Part shown: piece by piece, positions 1 to 7,595 of the stretch
Position numbering within the stretch: position 1 is the first letter of the stretch
Layout of the letters: the number at the start of each line of letters is the position of its first letter
Source of the DNA: Proteocatella sp049670425
Lineage (GTDB): Bacteria; Bacillota; Clostridia; Peptostreptococcales; Filifactoraceae
DNA: 19,582 nt
Assembly: GCA_049670425.1 (NCBI GenBank)
Contig: JBATTG010000069.1
Coordinates: 1 to 19,582, forward strand
Direction of reading: 5' to 3'
Position numbers and translations under genes: made by a program
Notes under the pieces: model-generated
The model's database searches: none
Seen by the model: the letters and a program-made list of their open reading frames with translations, nothing else
What the model was told of the DNA's origin: nothing

Positions 1-114
1 GAGGAGACTATAGAGTTTATAGCTGACGATGAGCTTGTAGAATTAACTCCAAAGTCAATAAGAATAAGAAAGAAAATTCTTGATAAAAACTTGAGAGCAA
101 AAAGCAGAAAATAA
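1..114 (+). CDS. typA: Ribosome-associated GTPase TypA/BipA, C-terminal end only
   Basis: The window opens inside a reading frame whose last 37 residues are visible. They contain the sequence ADDELVELTPKSIRIRKKIL, which matches the conserved end of the TypA/BipA translational GTPase (an acidic stretch, then VTPxSIRxRK). The family is an EF-G-like GTPase that binds the ribosome and acts in stress adaptation and subunit assembly. The GTPase domain, start codon and RBS lie outside the window. The frame ends with TAA at 112-114 and a strong terminator follows 20 bases later, so this is the true end of the gene and of its transcript. The assignment rests on the C-terminal signature only, but that signature is distinctive. 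Confidence 0.85.
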   Translation, partial: EETIEFIADDELVELTPKSIRIRKKILDKNLRAKSRK

Positions 115-134
115 GAAAATCATAAAATAATAGC

Positions 135-176
135 TCCACTCGATGAGGAAATAAAGCCTTGTCGAGTGGATTTTTT
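135..176 (+). terminator. Intrinsic terminator of typA
   Basis: A perfect 9-bp stem pairs TCCACTCGA (135-143) with TCGAGTGGA (162-170). The 18-nt loop can add a short inner AGG/CCT pairing. It is followed by six T residues (171-176). It ends the typA transcript and isolates it from veg. Confidence 0.9.
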
Positions 177-237
177 ATATAAAAGTCTTTGAAATCAATA
201 TTTCGGATTAAATTTGTAAAAAATAAGGAAATAAGTA

Positions 238-266
238 TTGACATATGCTGGAAATTGATATAAAAT
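238..266 (+). promoter_or_regulatory. Upstream veg promoter (P1)
   Basis: A consensus -35 TTGACA (238-243) is separated by 17 bp from a -10 TAAAAT (261-266), five of six matches. It is the first of two tandem SigA-type promoters in front of veg. Confidence 0.8.
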
Positions 267-279
267 GATAAATTGCATG

Positions 280-308
280 TTGACAAATGATGCCGTTTAT
301 GGTATTCT
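280..308 (+). promoter_or_regulatory. Downstream veg promoter (P2)
   Basis: A consensus -35 TTGACA (280-285) is separated by 17 bp from a -10 TATTCT (303-308). Transcription would start near 315, just before the veg RBS. It lies 42 bp downstream of P1. Confidence 0.75.
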
Positions 309-336
309 AGTAATAGAATATTGAGGGGGTGTAAAC

Positions 337-582
337 ATGGATAAGACACTTACTACAGAAGATATAAAAAAAGGGATAGGCAAGTATGTTGGTAAAAAAA
401 TAGTCGTGAAGGCCAATAAAGGCAGAAAAAAAATTGTTACCAAAACAGGCATGCTTGAAGCAATATATCCCAGCATATTCATTGTAAAATATGGAGACGA
501 GGGAGATGTAATAAGCAGAGTATCATACAGTTACTCAGACATATTAACTTCGAACGTTCAGATTAAATTAGTCAGAGATTAA
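337..582 (+). CDS. veg: Veg family protein
   Basis: This 81-residue basic protein matches the Veg family (DUF1021). The shared features are an N-terminal helix, the run GKYVGKKIVVKANKGRKK near residues 15-32, then a small beta-rich region with KTGMLEAIYPSIFIVKY and a terminal NVQI segment. In Bacillus subtilis, Veg promotes biofilm formation by acting against the SinR repressor; the biochemical mechanism is not settled. The ATG at 337 has an AGGGGGTG ribosome binding site 5 nt upstream. The gene is monocistronic, with two strong promoters before it and a terminator right after it. The veg-ispE order is the same as in Bacillus and many Clostridia, which supports the call. Confidence 0.92.
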   Translation: MDKTLTTEDIKKGIGKYVGKKIVVKANKGRKKIVTKTGMLEAIYPSIFIVKYGDEGDVISRVSYSYSDILTSNVQIKLVRD

Positions 583-586
583 TGTA

Positions 587-624
587 ATCACTATTCAATA
601 GATTTGTTGAATAGTGGTTTTTTT
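587..624 (+). terminator. Intrinsic terminator of veg
   Basis: A 12-bp stem pairs 587-598 with 607-618 (CACTATTCAA with TTGAATAGTG at its core, one G-T wobble). The loop is 8 nt and the T tract runs through 624. It begins 5 nt after the veg stop codon. Confidence 0.92.
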
Positions 625-644
625 ATGCTCAAAATAGTATTTAA

Positions 645-661
645 TAGATGTCTGACATCTA
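645..661. promoter_or_regulatory. Perfect inverted repeat, candidate operator upstream of ispE
   Basis: TAGATGTCTGACATCTA is a perfect inverted repeat with 7-bp arms around a 3-bp centre. The core GT-CTG-AC fits the general GT-N3-AC pattern bound by FadR-type GntR regulators. It sits between the veg terminator and the putative ispE promoter, centred near -59. The operator role is inferred. No regulator gene is next to it in the window. Confidence 0.45.
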
Positions 662-676
662 ATTTGTTATTATATA

Positions 677-705
677 TGGAAAAATGATGAAAGTAATAGT
701 ATAAT
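677..705 (+). promoter_or_regulatory. Putative promoter of the ispE-ddl-murI operon
   Basis: A perfect -10 TATAAT (700-705) has a partial -35 TGGAAA (677-682) 17 bp upstream. A second TATAAT at 716-721 lacks a good -35. A promoter is needed here because veg ends in a terminator. Confidence 0.55.
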
Positions 706-738
706 AGAGTATTAGTATAATGTTGAAAGAGGAAATGT

Positions 739-1623
739 ATGGATAATATAAATGTTATTGCCAGAGCAAAGGTGAATTTGTCGCTGGAAGTTAAGGGTAA
801 GAGGGATGATGGTTATCATCTTTTATCAATGGTCATGCAGACGATAGAGTTAAATGACAGATTAAAAATAGCAAAAAACAGCAATAAAAATATAGTTATT
901 TCTTCAGATTCAAAAACTATTCCGTGTGATGATAGGAATATCGCTTTCAAAGCTGCAAAAAAGTTTCTCGAAGCAATAGAGTCGGATCAGGGTTATGACA
1001 TCTTCATAGAAAAGAATATCCCTGTGGAAGCAGGAATGGGCGGGGGAAGTGCCGATGCAGCTGGTGTGCTGGTTGGACTCAATAAAATGAATGGAGATGT
1101 GATTTCTATTGAAAAATTGATGGAAATAGGCCTTGAACTTGGAGCGGATGTTCCATTTTGTATAGTTGGAGGGACAAAGCTGGCTGAGGGCATAGGCGAG
1201 GAGTTCACTGAGCTGAAAGATGTAGAGCTTAAACTTCTAATAGTTAAACCAAATACCAGCATATCTACGGCACAGGCTTTTAGAAAACTGAGAATTGACA
1301 AGCTTAAGCGCAATCCAAACAACCGAAAGCTTATAAGGGCTATAAATGACAGCGACAGGAAGAAAATATACGAGCATATGGATAATGCACTTTATGATGC
1401 AAGTCTTGAATTTGCTCCAGAGATGAATCTTATTATAGAGAAATTAGTAAATGAATTTCAAAGTAAAAAGGCTATGATGACTGGAACTGGATCAACGATA
1501 TTTGCGATATTTGAAGATGACAGCAGTTTGCAAAGAGCTTATGAATATTTTTCGAAAAAATACAAAGATGTATATATAACAACTACGGCAAAAGAAGCAA
1601 TCGAAGTTGAGGTTGTAAAATAA
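739..1623 (+). CDS. ispE: 4-diphosphocytidyl-2-C-methyl-D-erythritol kinase
   Basis: IspE phosphorylates CDP-methylerythritol with ATP in the MEP pathway, which makes isopentenyl diphosphate for undecaprenyl carriers and other isoprenoids. At 294 residues it has the normal family length. The three GHMP-kinase motifs are present: the N-terminal segment ARAKVNLSLEV with Lys11, the glycine-rich ATP loop PVEAGMGGGSADAA (residues 95-108), and the C-terminal MTGTGSTIFA (247-256). The catalytic Asp137 lies in GADVPF. The ATG at 739 follows a GAGGAA-type site. The gene starts a three-gene operon; the next start codon is 28 nt downstream. In the Firmicutes best studied, ispE is followed by a regulator (purR in Bacillus), so its partnership here with ddl and murI is a local arrangement. 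Confidence 0.97.
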   Translation: MDNINVIARAKVNLSLEVKGKRDDGYHLLSMVMQTIELNDRLKIAKNSNKNIVISSDSKTIPCDDRNIAFKAAKKFLEAIESDQGYDIFIEKNIPVEAGMGGGSADAAGVLVGLNKMNGDVISIEKLMEIGLELGADVPFCIVGGTKLAEGIGEEFTELKDVELKLLIVKPNTSISTAQAFRKLRIDKLKRNPNNRKLIRAINDSDRKKIYEHMDNALYDASLEFAPEMNLIIEKLVNEFQSKKAMMTGTGSTIFAIFEDDSSLQRAYEYFSKKYKDVYITTTAKEAIEVEVVK

Positions 1624-1651
1624 CAAGTTTTAAACAGGAACAGGTGAAAAT

Positions 1652-2689
1652 ATGAGAATAGGAATTTTATTTGGTGGGAAATCTGAAGAACACGAGGTTT
1701 CATGTATATCAGCTCACTCAATTAATAAAAATATAGATAAGGAAAAATTTGAAGTTTACCTTATAGGTATAACTAAAAAGGGAAAATTTAAGCACTTTAC
1801 AGGAAATACGCAAATGCTACTGGATTGTACTTGGGAAAAGGGTATTGATAACTCAAAAGTTGAAATGCTTGGAAATGATGGACCCGTAGGCATATACGCA
1901 GATGGTGTATCAATAGAGCTGGATTGTATCTTTCCGGCGCTTCATGGACCGTTTGGAGAAGATGGAAGAATTCAAGGTATACTGGATTACTCGGGGATTC
2001 CTTATGTCGGGTGTGGCGTTTTAAGCTCAGCGCTATGTATGGACAAGTCCCACACAAAAGAACTGCTTTCAAAAAAAGACATAAATCAGGCTAAATATAT
2101 CATTGTAAGAAGGAATTATGATATGCAAAAGGTATATGAAGGGGTATCTGGTTTTAAGTATCCATTATTCGTAAAACCTTCCAATATGGGTTCTAGCGTT
2201 GGAATAACAAAAGTTAAAAACCAAGATGAGTTGAAATCGGCTATGGAAAAAGCTTTGGAATATGACAATAAAATTCTAATTGAAGAAGGAGTAGATGCCA
2301 GGGAACTCGAAGTAGCGGTGATAGGCAATGGCCAGGAAACTCAAATTTCAACGCCGGGAGAAATCGTGGTCAATGATGATTTTTATGATTATGATACTAA
2401 ATACAAAAAGGGTACATCGGAGCTTTTTATACCAGCTGAAATAACAAAAGAGCAGGAATATATAATTAAAAACACAGCAAAATTGGCCTATGAAGCCTTA
2501 GACTGCAGCGGTTTAGCAAGGGTGGATTTTTTTATAGATAGAAACGATGGAAAAGTAATATTGAATGAAATAAATACTATGCCTGGCTTTACTAAAATAA
2601 GCATGTATCCAAAACTGCTGGAATATGATGGCATATCGTATAAGGAACTGATTACAAAGCTTATAGAACTTTCGTTTAAGGCGGAATAA
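1652..2689 (+). CDS. ddl: D-alanine--D-alanine ligase
   Basis: Ddl joins two D-alanines with ATP to make the dipeptide that ends the peptidoglycan stem peptide. The 345-residue cytosolic protein has the ATP-grasp layout. Visible sites include Glu15 in EEHEVSCIS, His98 in PALHGPFGEDG, the NMGSSVGI loop (179-186), Arg290 in GLARVDFF, and the metal ligands Asp292, Glu306 and Asn308 in LNEINTMPG. The omega loop reads YDYDTKYKKGTSEL with Lys250-Tyr251, the pattern of housekeeping D-Ala-D-Ala ligases. It lacks the changed loop of VanA-type D-lactate ligases, so no glycopeptide resistance is implied. The ATG has AGGTG 5 nt upstream. The gene is 28 nt after ispE and 16 nt before murI. Confidence 0.96.
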   Translation: MRIGILFGGKSEEHEVSCISAHSINKNIDKEKFEVYLIGITKKGKFKHFTGNTQMLLDCTWEKGIDNSKVEMLGNDGPVGIYADGVSIELDCIFPALHGPFGEDGRIQGILDYSGIPYVGCGVLSSALCMDKSHTKELLSKKDINQAKYIIVRRNYDMQKVYEGVSGFKYPLFVKPSNMGSSVGITKVKNQDELKSAMEKALEYDNKILIEEGVDARELEVAVIGNGQETQISTPGEIVVNDDFYDYDTKYKKGTSELFIPAEITKEQEYIIKNTAKLAYEALDCSGLARVDFFIDRNDGKVILNEINTMPGFTKISMYPKLLEYDGISYKELITKLIELSFKAE

Positions 2690-2705
2690 CAGAGGAGACA
2701 TACGG

Positions 2706-3521
2706 GTGGAGGAAATTAGAAAAAAATCCATTGGAGTTTTTGATTCGGGATTGGGTGGTCTGACGGTATTAAAAGAAATATCCAAGGTTCTGCCAAATGA
2801 AAATATCGTTTATTTTGGAGATACTGCAAGAGTGCCATATGGAACAAGGTCTTCGGATACAGTTACCAAATATACATTCCAGTCTATAAACTTCCTTTTG
2901 GAAAATAATATAAAGGCAATAGTGATAGCTTGCAACACAGCTAGCGCCAGAAGTCTGGAAAAAGCACAGGCGAGATACAACATACCAATAATAGGCGTTA
3001 TAAAGCCTGGAGCCAAAAGAGCCGTAATAAGCACGAAAAATAACAAAATAGGTGTAATAGGTACCGAAGGGACTGTGTTTTCGAAAGCGTATGAGGTAGA
3101 AATTCATAAATTGATAAAAAATGTCGATGTTTATTCGAAGCCCTGTACATTATTTGTTCCAATAGTTGAAGAAGGATGGGCGGAAACTGAAGTGGCTCTT
3201 CTTACGGCGAAGGAATATTTAAGCGCATTCAATGGTACCGATATTGATACGTTGGTACTTGGTTGCACTCATTATCCAATACTTGTAAATACTATAAAAA
3301 AAATAACAGGAAACAAAATAAGGCTTGTAAACCCAGCGGAAGAAACTGCCCTGGATTTGAAAAAACTCTTAGAAGAAAAAGACCTTATTAATACTCAGAC
3401 GCAGAAACCAGATTATAAATATTTTGTTTCAGACATGCCAGAAAGATTTATGAATATAGGACAAAATTTTATTCAAAAAGAATTCGATAATATTTCAGTT
3501 GTAGAAATACAAAAATATTGA
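2706..3521 (+). CDS. murI: Glutamate racemase
   Basis: MurI converts L-glutamate to D-glutamate for the second position of the peptidoglycan stem peptide. The 271-residue protein has the Asp/Glu racemase signatures: GVFDSGLGGLTVL with Asp13 and Ser14, the YFGDTARVPYGTR loop, and two catalytic cysteines, Cys76 in VIACNTASA and Cys187 in LGCTHYP, the latter followed by His189. It starts at GTG 2706, supported by AGAGGAG (2691-2697) 8 nt upstream. It is the third gene of the ispE-ddl-murI operon, after a 16-nt gap. No hairpin terminator follows; the next promoter begins within 10 nt of the stop codon, so some readthrough into the next unit is likely. Confidence 0.97.
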   Translation: MEEIRKKSIGVFDSGLGGLTVLKEISKVLPNENIVYFGDTARVPYGTRSSDTVTKYTFQSINFLLENNIKAIVIACNTASARSLEKAQARYNIPIIGVIKPGAKRAVISTKNNKIGVIGTEGTVFSKAYEVEIHKLIKNVDVYSKPCTLFVPIVEEGWAETEVALLTAKEYLSAFNGTDIDTLVLGCTHYPILVNTIKKITGNKIRLVNPAEETALDLKKLLEEKDLINTQTQKPDYKYFVSDMPERFMNIGQNFIQKEFDNISVVEIQKY

Positions 3522-3527
3522 TTGTTA

Positions 3528-3556
3528 TTGATAAAACAGCATTTTTTTGATATGAT
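3528..3556 (+). promoter_or_regulatory. Promoter of the DUF1934-tilS-ftsH unit
   Basis: A -35 TTGATA (3528-3533) is 17 bp from a -10 TATGAT (3551-3556). Each box has five of six consensus matches. It lies directly after the murI stop codon. Confidence 0.75.
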
Positions 3557-3586
3557 ATTAGAATAAATTAGAAATAGGTGAAAATA

Positions 3587-4009
3587 TTGAAAGAAGTAGT
3601 TATTAAGATAAAAACAGTACAGTATGACAATGCCACAAAATTGTCGGATGTAATAGAGTTGGTTACCGAAGCAAAATATTTCAGCAAAAACAATAGTGAA
3701 TACCTTGTATACGAGGAAAGTGAACTGTCGGGTCTGGAGGGAACAACTACAAAAATAAAAATAAGCAACAATAAAGTTGAACTAAAAAGAATTGGAAAGC
3801 ATGATTCTACAATGCTTTTTGAAAAAGACAAGCGCTTTGAAAGTATAATGGCTACACCGATGGGGAATATCCCACTTGAAATACTGACAAATAAGATTGT
3901 CTACAGCAAGCAGGAGGAGCCATTTAAGGTGGATTTGGAAGTTGAGTACAGCATATCTCTAAAAGGTCTGTTTCAAGGGAAAAATGTTATGAAGATAGAA
4001 GTAATCTAA
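3587..4009 (+). CDS. DUF1934 calycin-like protein (YwiB family)
   Basis: This protein of 140 residues belongs to the DUF1934/YwiB family of small beta-barrel, calycin-like proteins. The family pattern is clear: IELVTEAKYF near the start, then EYLVYEESELSGLEGTTTKIKI, a GKHDSTMLFEK strand, TPMGNIPLEILT, and a closing EVEYSISLKG strand. No enzymatic role is known for the family and none is claimed here. The frame could open at GTG 3578, but that codon lies inside the ribosome binding site. TTG 3587 is preferred because AGGTG (3576-3580) stands 6 nt before it, the same layout as the ddl start. It has its own promoter and is followed after 28 nt by tilS. Confidence 0.85.
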   Translation: MKEVVIKIKTVQYDNATKLSDVIELVTEAKYFSKNNSEYLVYEESELSGLEGTTTKIKISNNKVELKRIGKHDSTMLFEKDKRFESIMATPMGNIPLEILTNKIVYSKQEEPFKVDLEVEYSISLKGLFQGKNVMKIEVI

Positions 4010-4037
4010 CATAACCGGAAAAGGAGTTGGGTACCTC

Positions 4038-5438
4038 GTGGTAGAGAATAAGGTTATTGAAACTATAAAACGGGAGAATTTAATATCTAGAAATGATAAG
4101 ATTATTGTAGCTCTTTCTGGTGGTCCAGATTCAGTATGTCTGCTTCATATTCTTAGCAAACTAAGTAAAGAATATGGAGTCACCATATATGCAGCCCACT
4201 TAAATCATCAGATACGAGGCACTGCGGCTCACAAGGATGCGCTTTATGCAATGGATTTGTGTGCAAAGCTTGGTATCAGATATTTTGTAAAGTCCCTGGA
4301 TGTCCCGACCTATTCAAAAGAAAATAAACTTTCGCTTGAAGAAGGTGCTAGAATACTTCGGTATGAAATGCTATTTGAACTAAAAAATGAATTGTCAGCT
4401 CATAAGATAGCGGTGGCACATAATCTGGATGACCAGGCTGAAACTGTTATCATGAGAATAATGAGAGGCACAGGGCTTACTGGACTAAAGGGCATGGAAT
4501 ACAAACGCCCTGATGGTATAATAAGACCGCTTATGGATGTGTTGAAAAAAAATATAGAAACATATTGCAGGGTTAATGAGTTACATCCCAGAATAGACCA
4601 TACTAATCTGGAGGATGAATATACCCGCAATAAGATAAGAATACATCTTCTTCCATATATTCAAAAAGAATATGCGCCCAATATTAAGGAAACGCTTTCT
4701 CGGATGGCTAATGGTCTTAGAGAAGACAGTTTGTTCATTGAAAATATTGCAAATGAAAAATTCGAAAAAATTGCATCATTGATTGACGATGAAACTGTAA
4801 GAATTGATTTGGATCTGCTGGAAAGTGAAGATGTGGTAATAACTAAAAGGATTATAAGAAATGCATACAAGCATATCGAAGGAAGCTATAATGGCTTAGA
4901 AACAGTCCATCTCGATGATGTAATCGAGCTTATTCAAAACCAAAGGAAGAATGCAAAAATAAATCTTCCAAAAGGAATAATAGCCGATAAAAAATCAAGT
5001 TATCTTTATCTAACTAAAAAAGAAATAAAAAATGAACCAATTGAATACGAAATTGAAATTCCAATAAACAAAATTACAATAGTTGAGGAATTAGGAATAC
5101 GAGTGGAAGTTCAAAAAATTTCAAAAGAAAAATCGAAAATGTTTTCTACGGGCAGCAGTACAAAGTCATTTGACATCGCTAAGGTATCAGGAAAACTTAT
5201 AATAAGAAACAGGCGAAATGGCGATAAAATAAAGCCACTGGGTCTTGGGGGTACCAAAAAAATCAAAGACATTTTAATCGACAGCAAAGTTCCTCTTGAA
5301 CTTAGAAATAATGTGCCATTAATATGTGATGATGAAAAAATACTTTGGATAGTAGGCCATTGCATAAGTGAAGAAGCAAAGATTTCAGAGCTTACGGAAG
5401 AAGTATTTAGAATAAGTATAAAAGATATCAAACATTAA
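4038..5438 (+). CDS. tilS: tRNA(Ile)-lysidine synthase
   Basis: TilS uses ATP to attach lysine to C34 of the CAU-anticodon isoleucine tRNA, which switches the tRNA from Met to Ile identity and AUG to AUA decoding. It is essential in an AT-rich genome that uses many AUA codons. The 466-residue protein has the PP-loop SGGPDS (27-32), the second motif HNLDDQAET (128-136), MRGTG (142-146), and the conserved DHTNLEDEYTRNKIR segment near 190-202. The C-terminal TilS_C domain covers about residues 385-466, so this is the long form. It starts at GTG 4038, with AAGGAG (4021-4026) 11 nt upstream, a slightly long spacing. The gene normally found next, hpt, is missing; ftsH follows after 48 nt. Confidence 0.96.
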   Translation: MVENKVIETIKRENLISRNDKIIVALSGGPDSVCLLHILSKLSKEYGVTIYAAHLNHQIRGTAAHKDALYAMDLCAKLGIRYFVKSLDVPTYSKENKLSLEEGARILRYEMLFELKNELSAHKIAVAHNLDDQAETVIMRIMRGTGLTGLKGMEYKRPDGIIRPLMDVLKKNIETYCRVNELHPRIDHTNLEDEYTRNKIRIHLLPYIQKEYAPNIKETLSRMANGLREDSLFIENIANEKFEKIASLIDDETVRIDLDLLESEDVVITKRIIRNAYKHIEGSYNGLETVHLDDVIELIQNQRKNAKINLPKGIIADKKSSYLYLTKKEIKNEPIEYEIEIPINKITIVEELGIRVEVQKISKEKSKMFSTGSSTKSFDIAKVSGKLIIRNRRNGDKIKPLGLGGTKKIKDILIDSKVPLELRNNVPLICDDEKILWIVGHCISEEAKISELTEEVFRISIKDIKH

Positions 5439-5486
5439 AATCAGAAGATTTATTAAAATCGATGATTCACAAGGAGGAACAAAAAT

Positions 5487-7472
5487 TTGAAAAGATTATT
5501 TAAAGGGGCGACGTTTTATATACTGTTATTCGTACTGATAGTATCAATGATTAATCTTCTAGGCAGTCCTGCACAGGAGATTCAGCAATTGTCATTTTCT
5601 GAATTTTACACTAAGCTTCAAAGTGAACAGATTACAGAAATAACAATAATGGAAAATAAGGTCAGCGGTAAACTAAAAGCTAACAATGCTGAGTTTGCAA
5701 CACTTATTCCTTATGCAATAAATAATGATAAGTTGACAGAGGTCATTCTCACTCAGACGGAAGCTGGGAAAATCAAGGTTACAGGTCAAGATCCGCCACA
5801 GCCGTCATGGATAATAAGCATGTTGCCGACACTGTTGATGCTGCTTGTAATGGTAGGCGTGTGGTACATGTTCATGCAGCAGTCGCAAGGCGGCGGCTCA
5901 AAAATGATGGGATTTGGAAAATCCAAAGCCAAAGTTCACAAGAATGAAGGAACTCCGCAAATAGCATTTAAAGATGTAGCGGGACTCGATGAGGAAAAAG
6001 AGGAACTTGAAGAAATTGTAGACTTTCTAAAAAATCCAGGCAAATATATTGAACTTGGGGCAAGAATACCCAAAGGCGTGCTTTTAGTTGGTCCTCCAGG
6101 AACTGGAAAAACTTACCTGAGCAAGGCTGTTGCAGGAGAAGCGGGGGTTCCGTTTTATTCTATATCAGGTTCAGACTTCGTAGAGATGTTTGTTGGAGTT
6201 GGAGCATCAAGAGTAAGAGATCTATTCGAGCAGGCAAAGAAAACAGCACCAAGCATAATTTTCATTGATGAGATAGATGCAGTGGGAAGAAGAAGAGGCG
6301 CTGGACTTGGCGGAGGACATGATGAGAGAGAACAGACTCTGAATCAGTTGCTGGTAGAAATGGATGGTTTTGGACTTAATGAAGGCGTAATCATAATGGC
6401 TGCAACAAACAGGCCGGATATACTGGATCCAGCTCTATTAAGACCAGGACGATTTGACAGACAAGTAATGGTTGGAGCACCAGATGTAAGAGGAAGAGAA
6501 GCTATATTAAAAGTTCATTCAAAAAACAAACCGCTTGCAGACGATGTCAATTTGAAATCAATTGCAAAGGGAACGCCAGGATTTACGCCTGCAGATTTAG
6601 AAAATCTAATGAATGAATCGGCGTTGCTTACAGTCAGAAAAAAACTTTCAAAAATAAACAATCAGACAATAGAAGAAGCTATAACGAAAGTAATAGCAGG
6701 AGTTGCAAAAACTTCAAGAGTAATAAGCGTCAAAGAAAGAAAGCTTACAGCGTATCATGAGGCTGGCCATGCAGTAGTAGCTACAATGCTTCCATATACA
6801 GACCCAGTTCATCAGGTAACAATAGTGCCAAGAGGAAAAGCTGGAGGATTTACTATGATACTTCCAGAAGAAGACAAGTACTATATGACAAAGACGGAGC
6901 TTAAAGAACATATGGTTCATCTTCTTGGAGGCCGAGTTTCTGAGAAGCTTATCCTTGGGGATATATCTACAGGTGCAAGCAATGACCTTGAAAGAGTTGC
7001 ACAGATAGCAAGAGGAATGGTAACTAAATATGCAATGAGCGACAGACTCGGAGCAATGGCGTTTGTAGATCCATCCGATGAAGTGTTCCTTGGAAAAGAC
7101 TTTGCAACAAAGCGAAACTATTCGGAAGAAGTGGCTTCCATAATCGATGAGGAAATCAAGATACTTGTAGATGAAGCTTATGCTACAACACTTAAGCTGC
7201 TGGAAGATAATACTGACAAACTTCACCTTGTAGCTCAGGCGCTGCTTAAATTCGAGACTCTGGATGCCAAGAATTATCTAAAGGCTTTCAATGGAGAACT
7301 TGATTTAAGTGAAGAACCTGAGGAAGTTAAGGAAATAGCTCTGGAGGAAGGTTCAGTGGAAGCTTCTGAGACAGATGCAAATGGAACTGAGAAATCAGAT
7401 TCTAAGGAGAAAGATTCTAAGGAAGTTTCGACAGAAAAGGATTTAGAAGAAAATTCAAAAGAAGATAAGTAA
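5487..7472 (+). CDS. ftsH: ATP-dependent zinc metalloprotease FtsH
   Basis: FtsH is a membrane-anchored AAA+ hexamer that unfolds and degrades membrane proteins and short-lived cytosolic proteins. Two membrane segments are seen, at about residues 8-27 and 108-130, with an extracytoplasmic domain between them. The AAA domain has Walker A GPPGTGKT (202-209), the pore loop FVG (235-237), Walker B IIFIDEID (257-264), and the second region of homology with arginine fingers RPGRFDR (319-325). The protease domain has the zinc site HEAGH (424-428), with the third ligand at Asp500 in SNDLERV. At 661 residues it is complete. The start is TTG 5487, with a perfect AAGGAGG 9 nt upstream. The last ~55 residues form a Ser/Glu/Lys/Asp-rich tail not needed for the fold. 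It closes the DUF1934-tilS-ftsH unit and ends in a terminator. Confidence 0.98.
   Translation: MKRLFKGATFYILLFVLIVSMINLLGSPAQEIQQLSFSEFYTKLQSEQITEITIMENKVSGKLKANNAEFATLIPYAINNDKLTEVILTQTEAGKIKVTGQDPPQPSWIISMLPTLLMLLVMVGVWYMFMQQSQGGGSKMMGFGKSKAKVHKNEGTPQIAFKDVAGLDEEKEELEEIVDFLKNPGKYIELGARIPKGVLLVGPPGTGKTYLSKAVAGEAGVPFYSISGSDFVEMFVGVGASRVRDLFEQAKKTAPSIIFIDEIDAVGRRRGAGLGGGHDEREQTLNQLLVEMDGFGLNEGVIIMAATNRPDILDPALLRPGRFDRQVMVGAPDVRGREAILKVHSKNKPLADDVNLKSIAKGTPGFTPADLENLMNESALLTVRKKLSKINNQTIEEAITKVIAGVAKTSRVISVKERKLTAYHEAGHAVVATMLPYTDPVHQVTIVPRGKAGGFTMILPEEDKYYMTKTELKEHMVHLLGGRVSEKLILGDISTGASNDLERVAQIARGMVTKYAMSDRLGAMAFVDPSDEVFLGKDFATKRNYSEEVASIIDEEIKILVDEAYATTLKLLEDNTDKLHLVAQALLKFETLDAKNYLKAFNGELDLSEEPEEVKEIALEEGSVEASETDANGTEKSDSKEKDSKEVSTEKDLEENSKEDK
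7397..7423 (+). repeat. Tandem 15-nt repeat in the ftsH 3' end
   Basis: AGATTCTAAGGA occurs at 7397-7408 and again at 7412-7423, a 15-nt period. It encodes two DSKE units in the acidic FtsH tail. The period is a whole number of codons, so copy-number changes would keep the frame. Confidence 0.8.
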
Positions 7473-7488
7473 TACCAAATAAATTAAG

Positions 7489-7526
7489 AGGTGGGGTGGG
7501 AAATATTCCAAACCACCTTTTTTTTT
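7489..7526 (+). terminator. Intrinsic terminator of ftsH
   Basis: The outer stem pairs AGGTGG (7489-7494) with CCACCT (7513-7518), with partial inner pairing of the G-rich and TTCC segments. A run of nine T residues (7518-7526) follows. It begins 16 nt after the ftsH stop codon. Confidence 0.88.
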
Positions 7527-7544
7527 ACATAATATAAAAAGCAT

Positions 7545-7571
7545 TTGTAAAGTAATGCTTTATTGTATGAT
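7545..7571 (+). promoter_or_regulatory. Weak promoter candidate for the S58 peptidase gene
   Basis: TTGTAA (7545-7550) and TATGAT (7566-7571) are separated by only 15 bp. The -35 overlaps a perfect 8-bp inverted repeat, AAAGCATT (7538-7545) with AATGCTTT (7554-7561). A promoter is expected here because ftsH ends in a terminator, but this one is not strong and the inverted repeat could be an operator instead. Confidence 0.35.
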
Positions 7572-7595
7572 TATTCAGGATGTGGGAGGTGCAAC

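Noticed and set aside
1652..2689. Van-type ligase giving glycopeptide resistance
   Set aside because: The omega loop keeps the Lys-Tyr of housekeeping Ddl and no vanH or vanX neighbour exists.
5447..5460. GATTT/AAATC hairpin between tilS and ftsH as a terminator
   Set aside because: Only 5 AT-rich base pairs and no T tract; ftsH is most likely co-transcribed.
6714..7226. 170-residue minus-strand frame inside ftsH
   Set aside because: It lies fully inside the highly conserved ftsH coding region and has no family features; a shadow frame.
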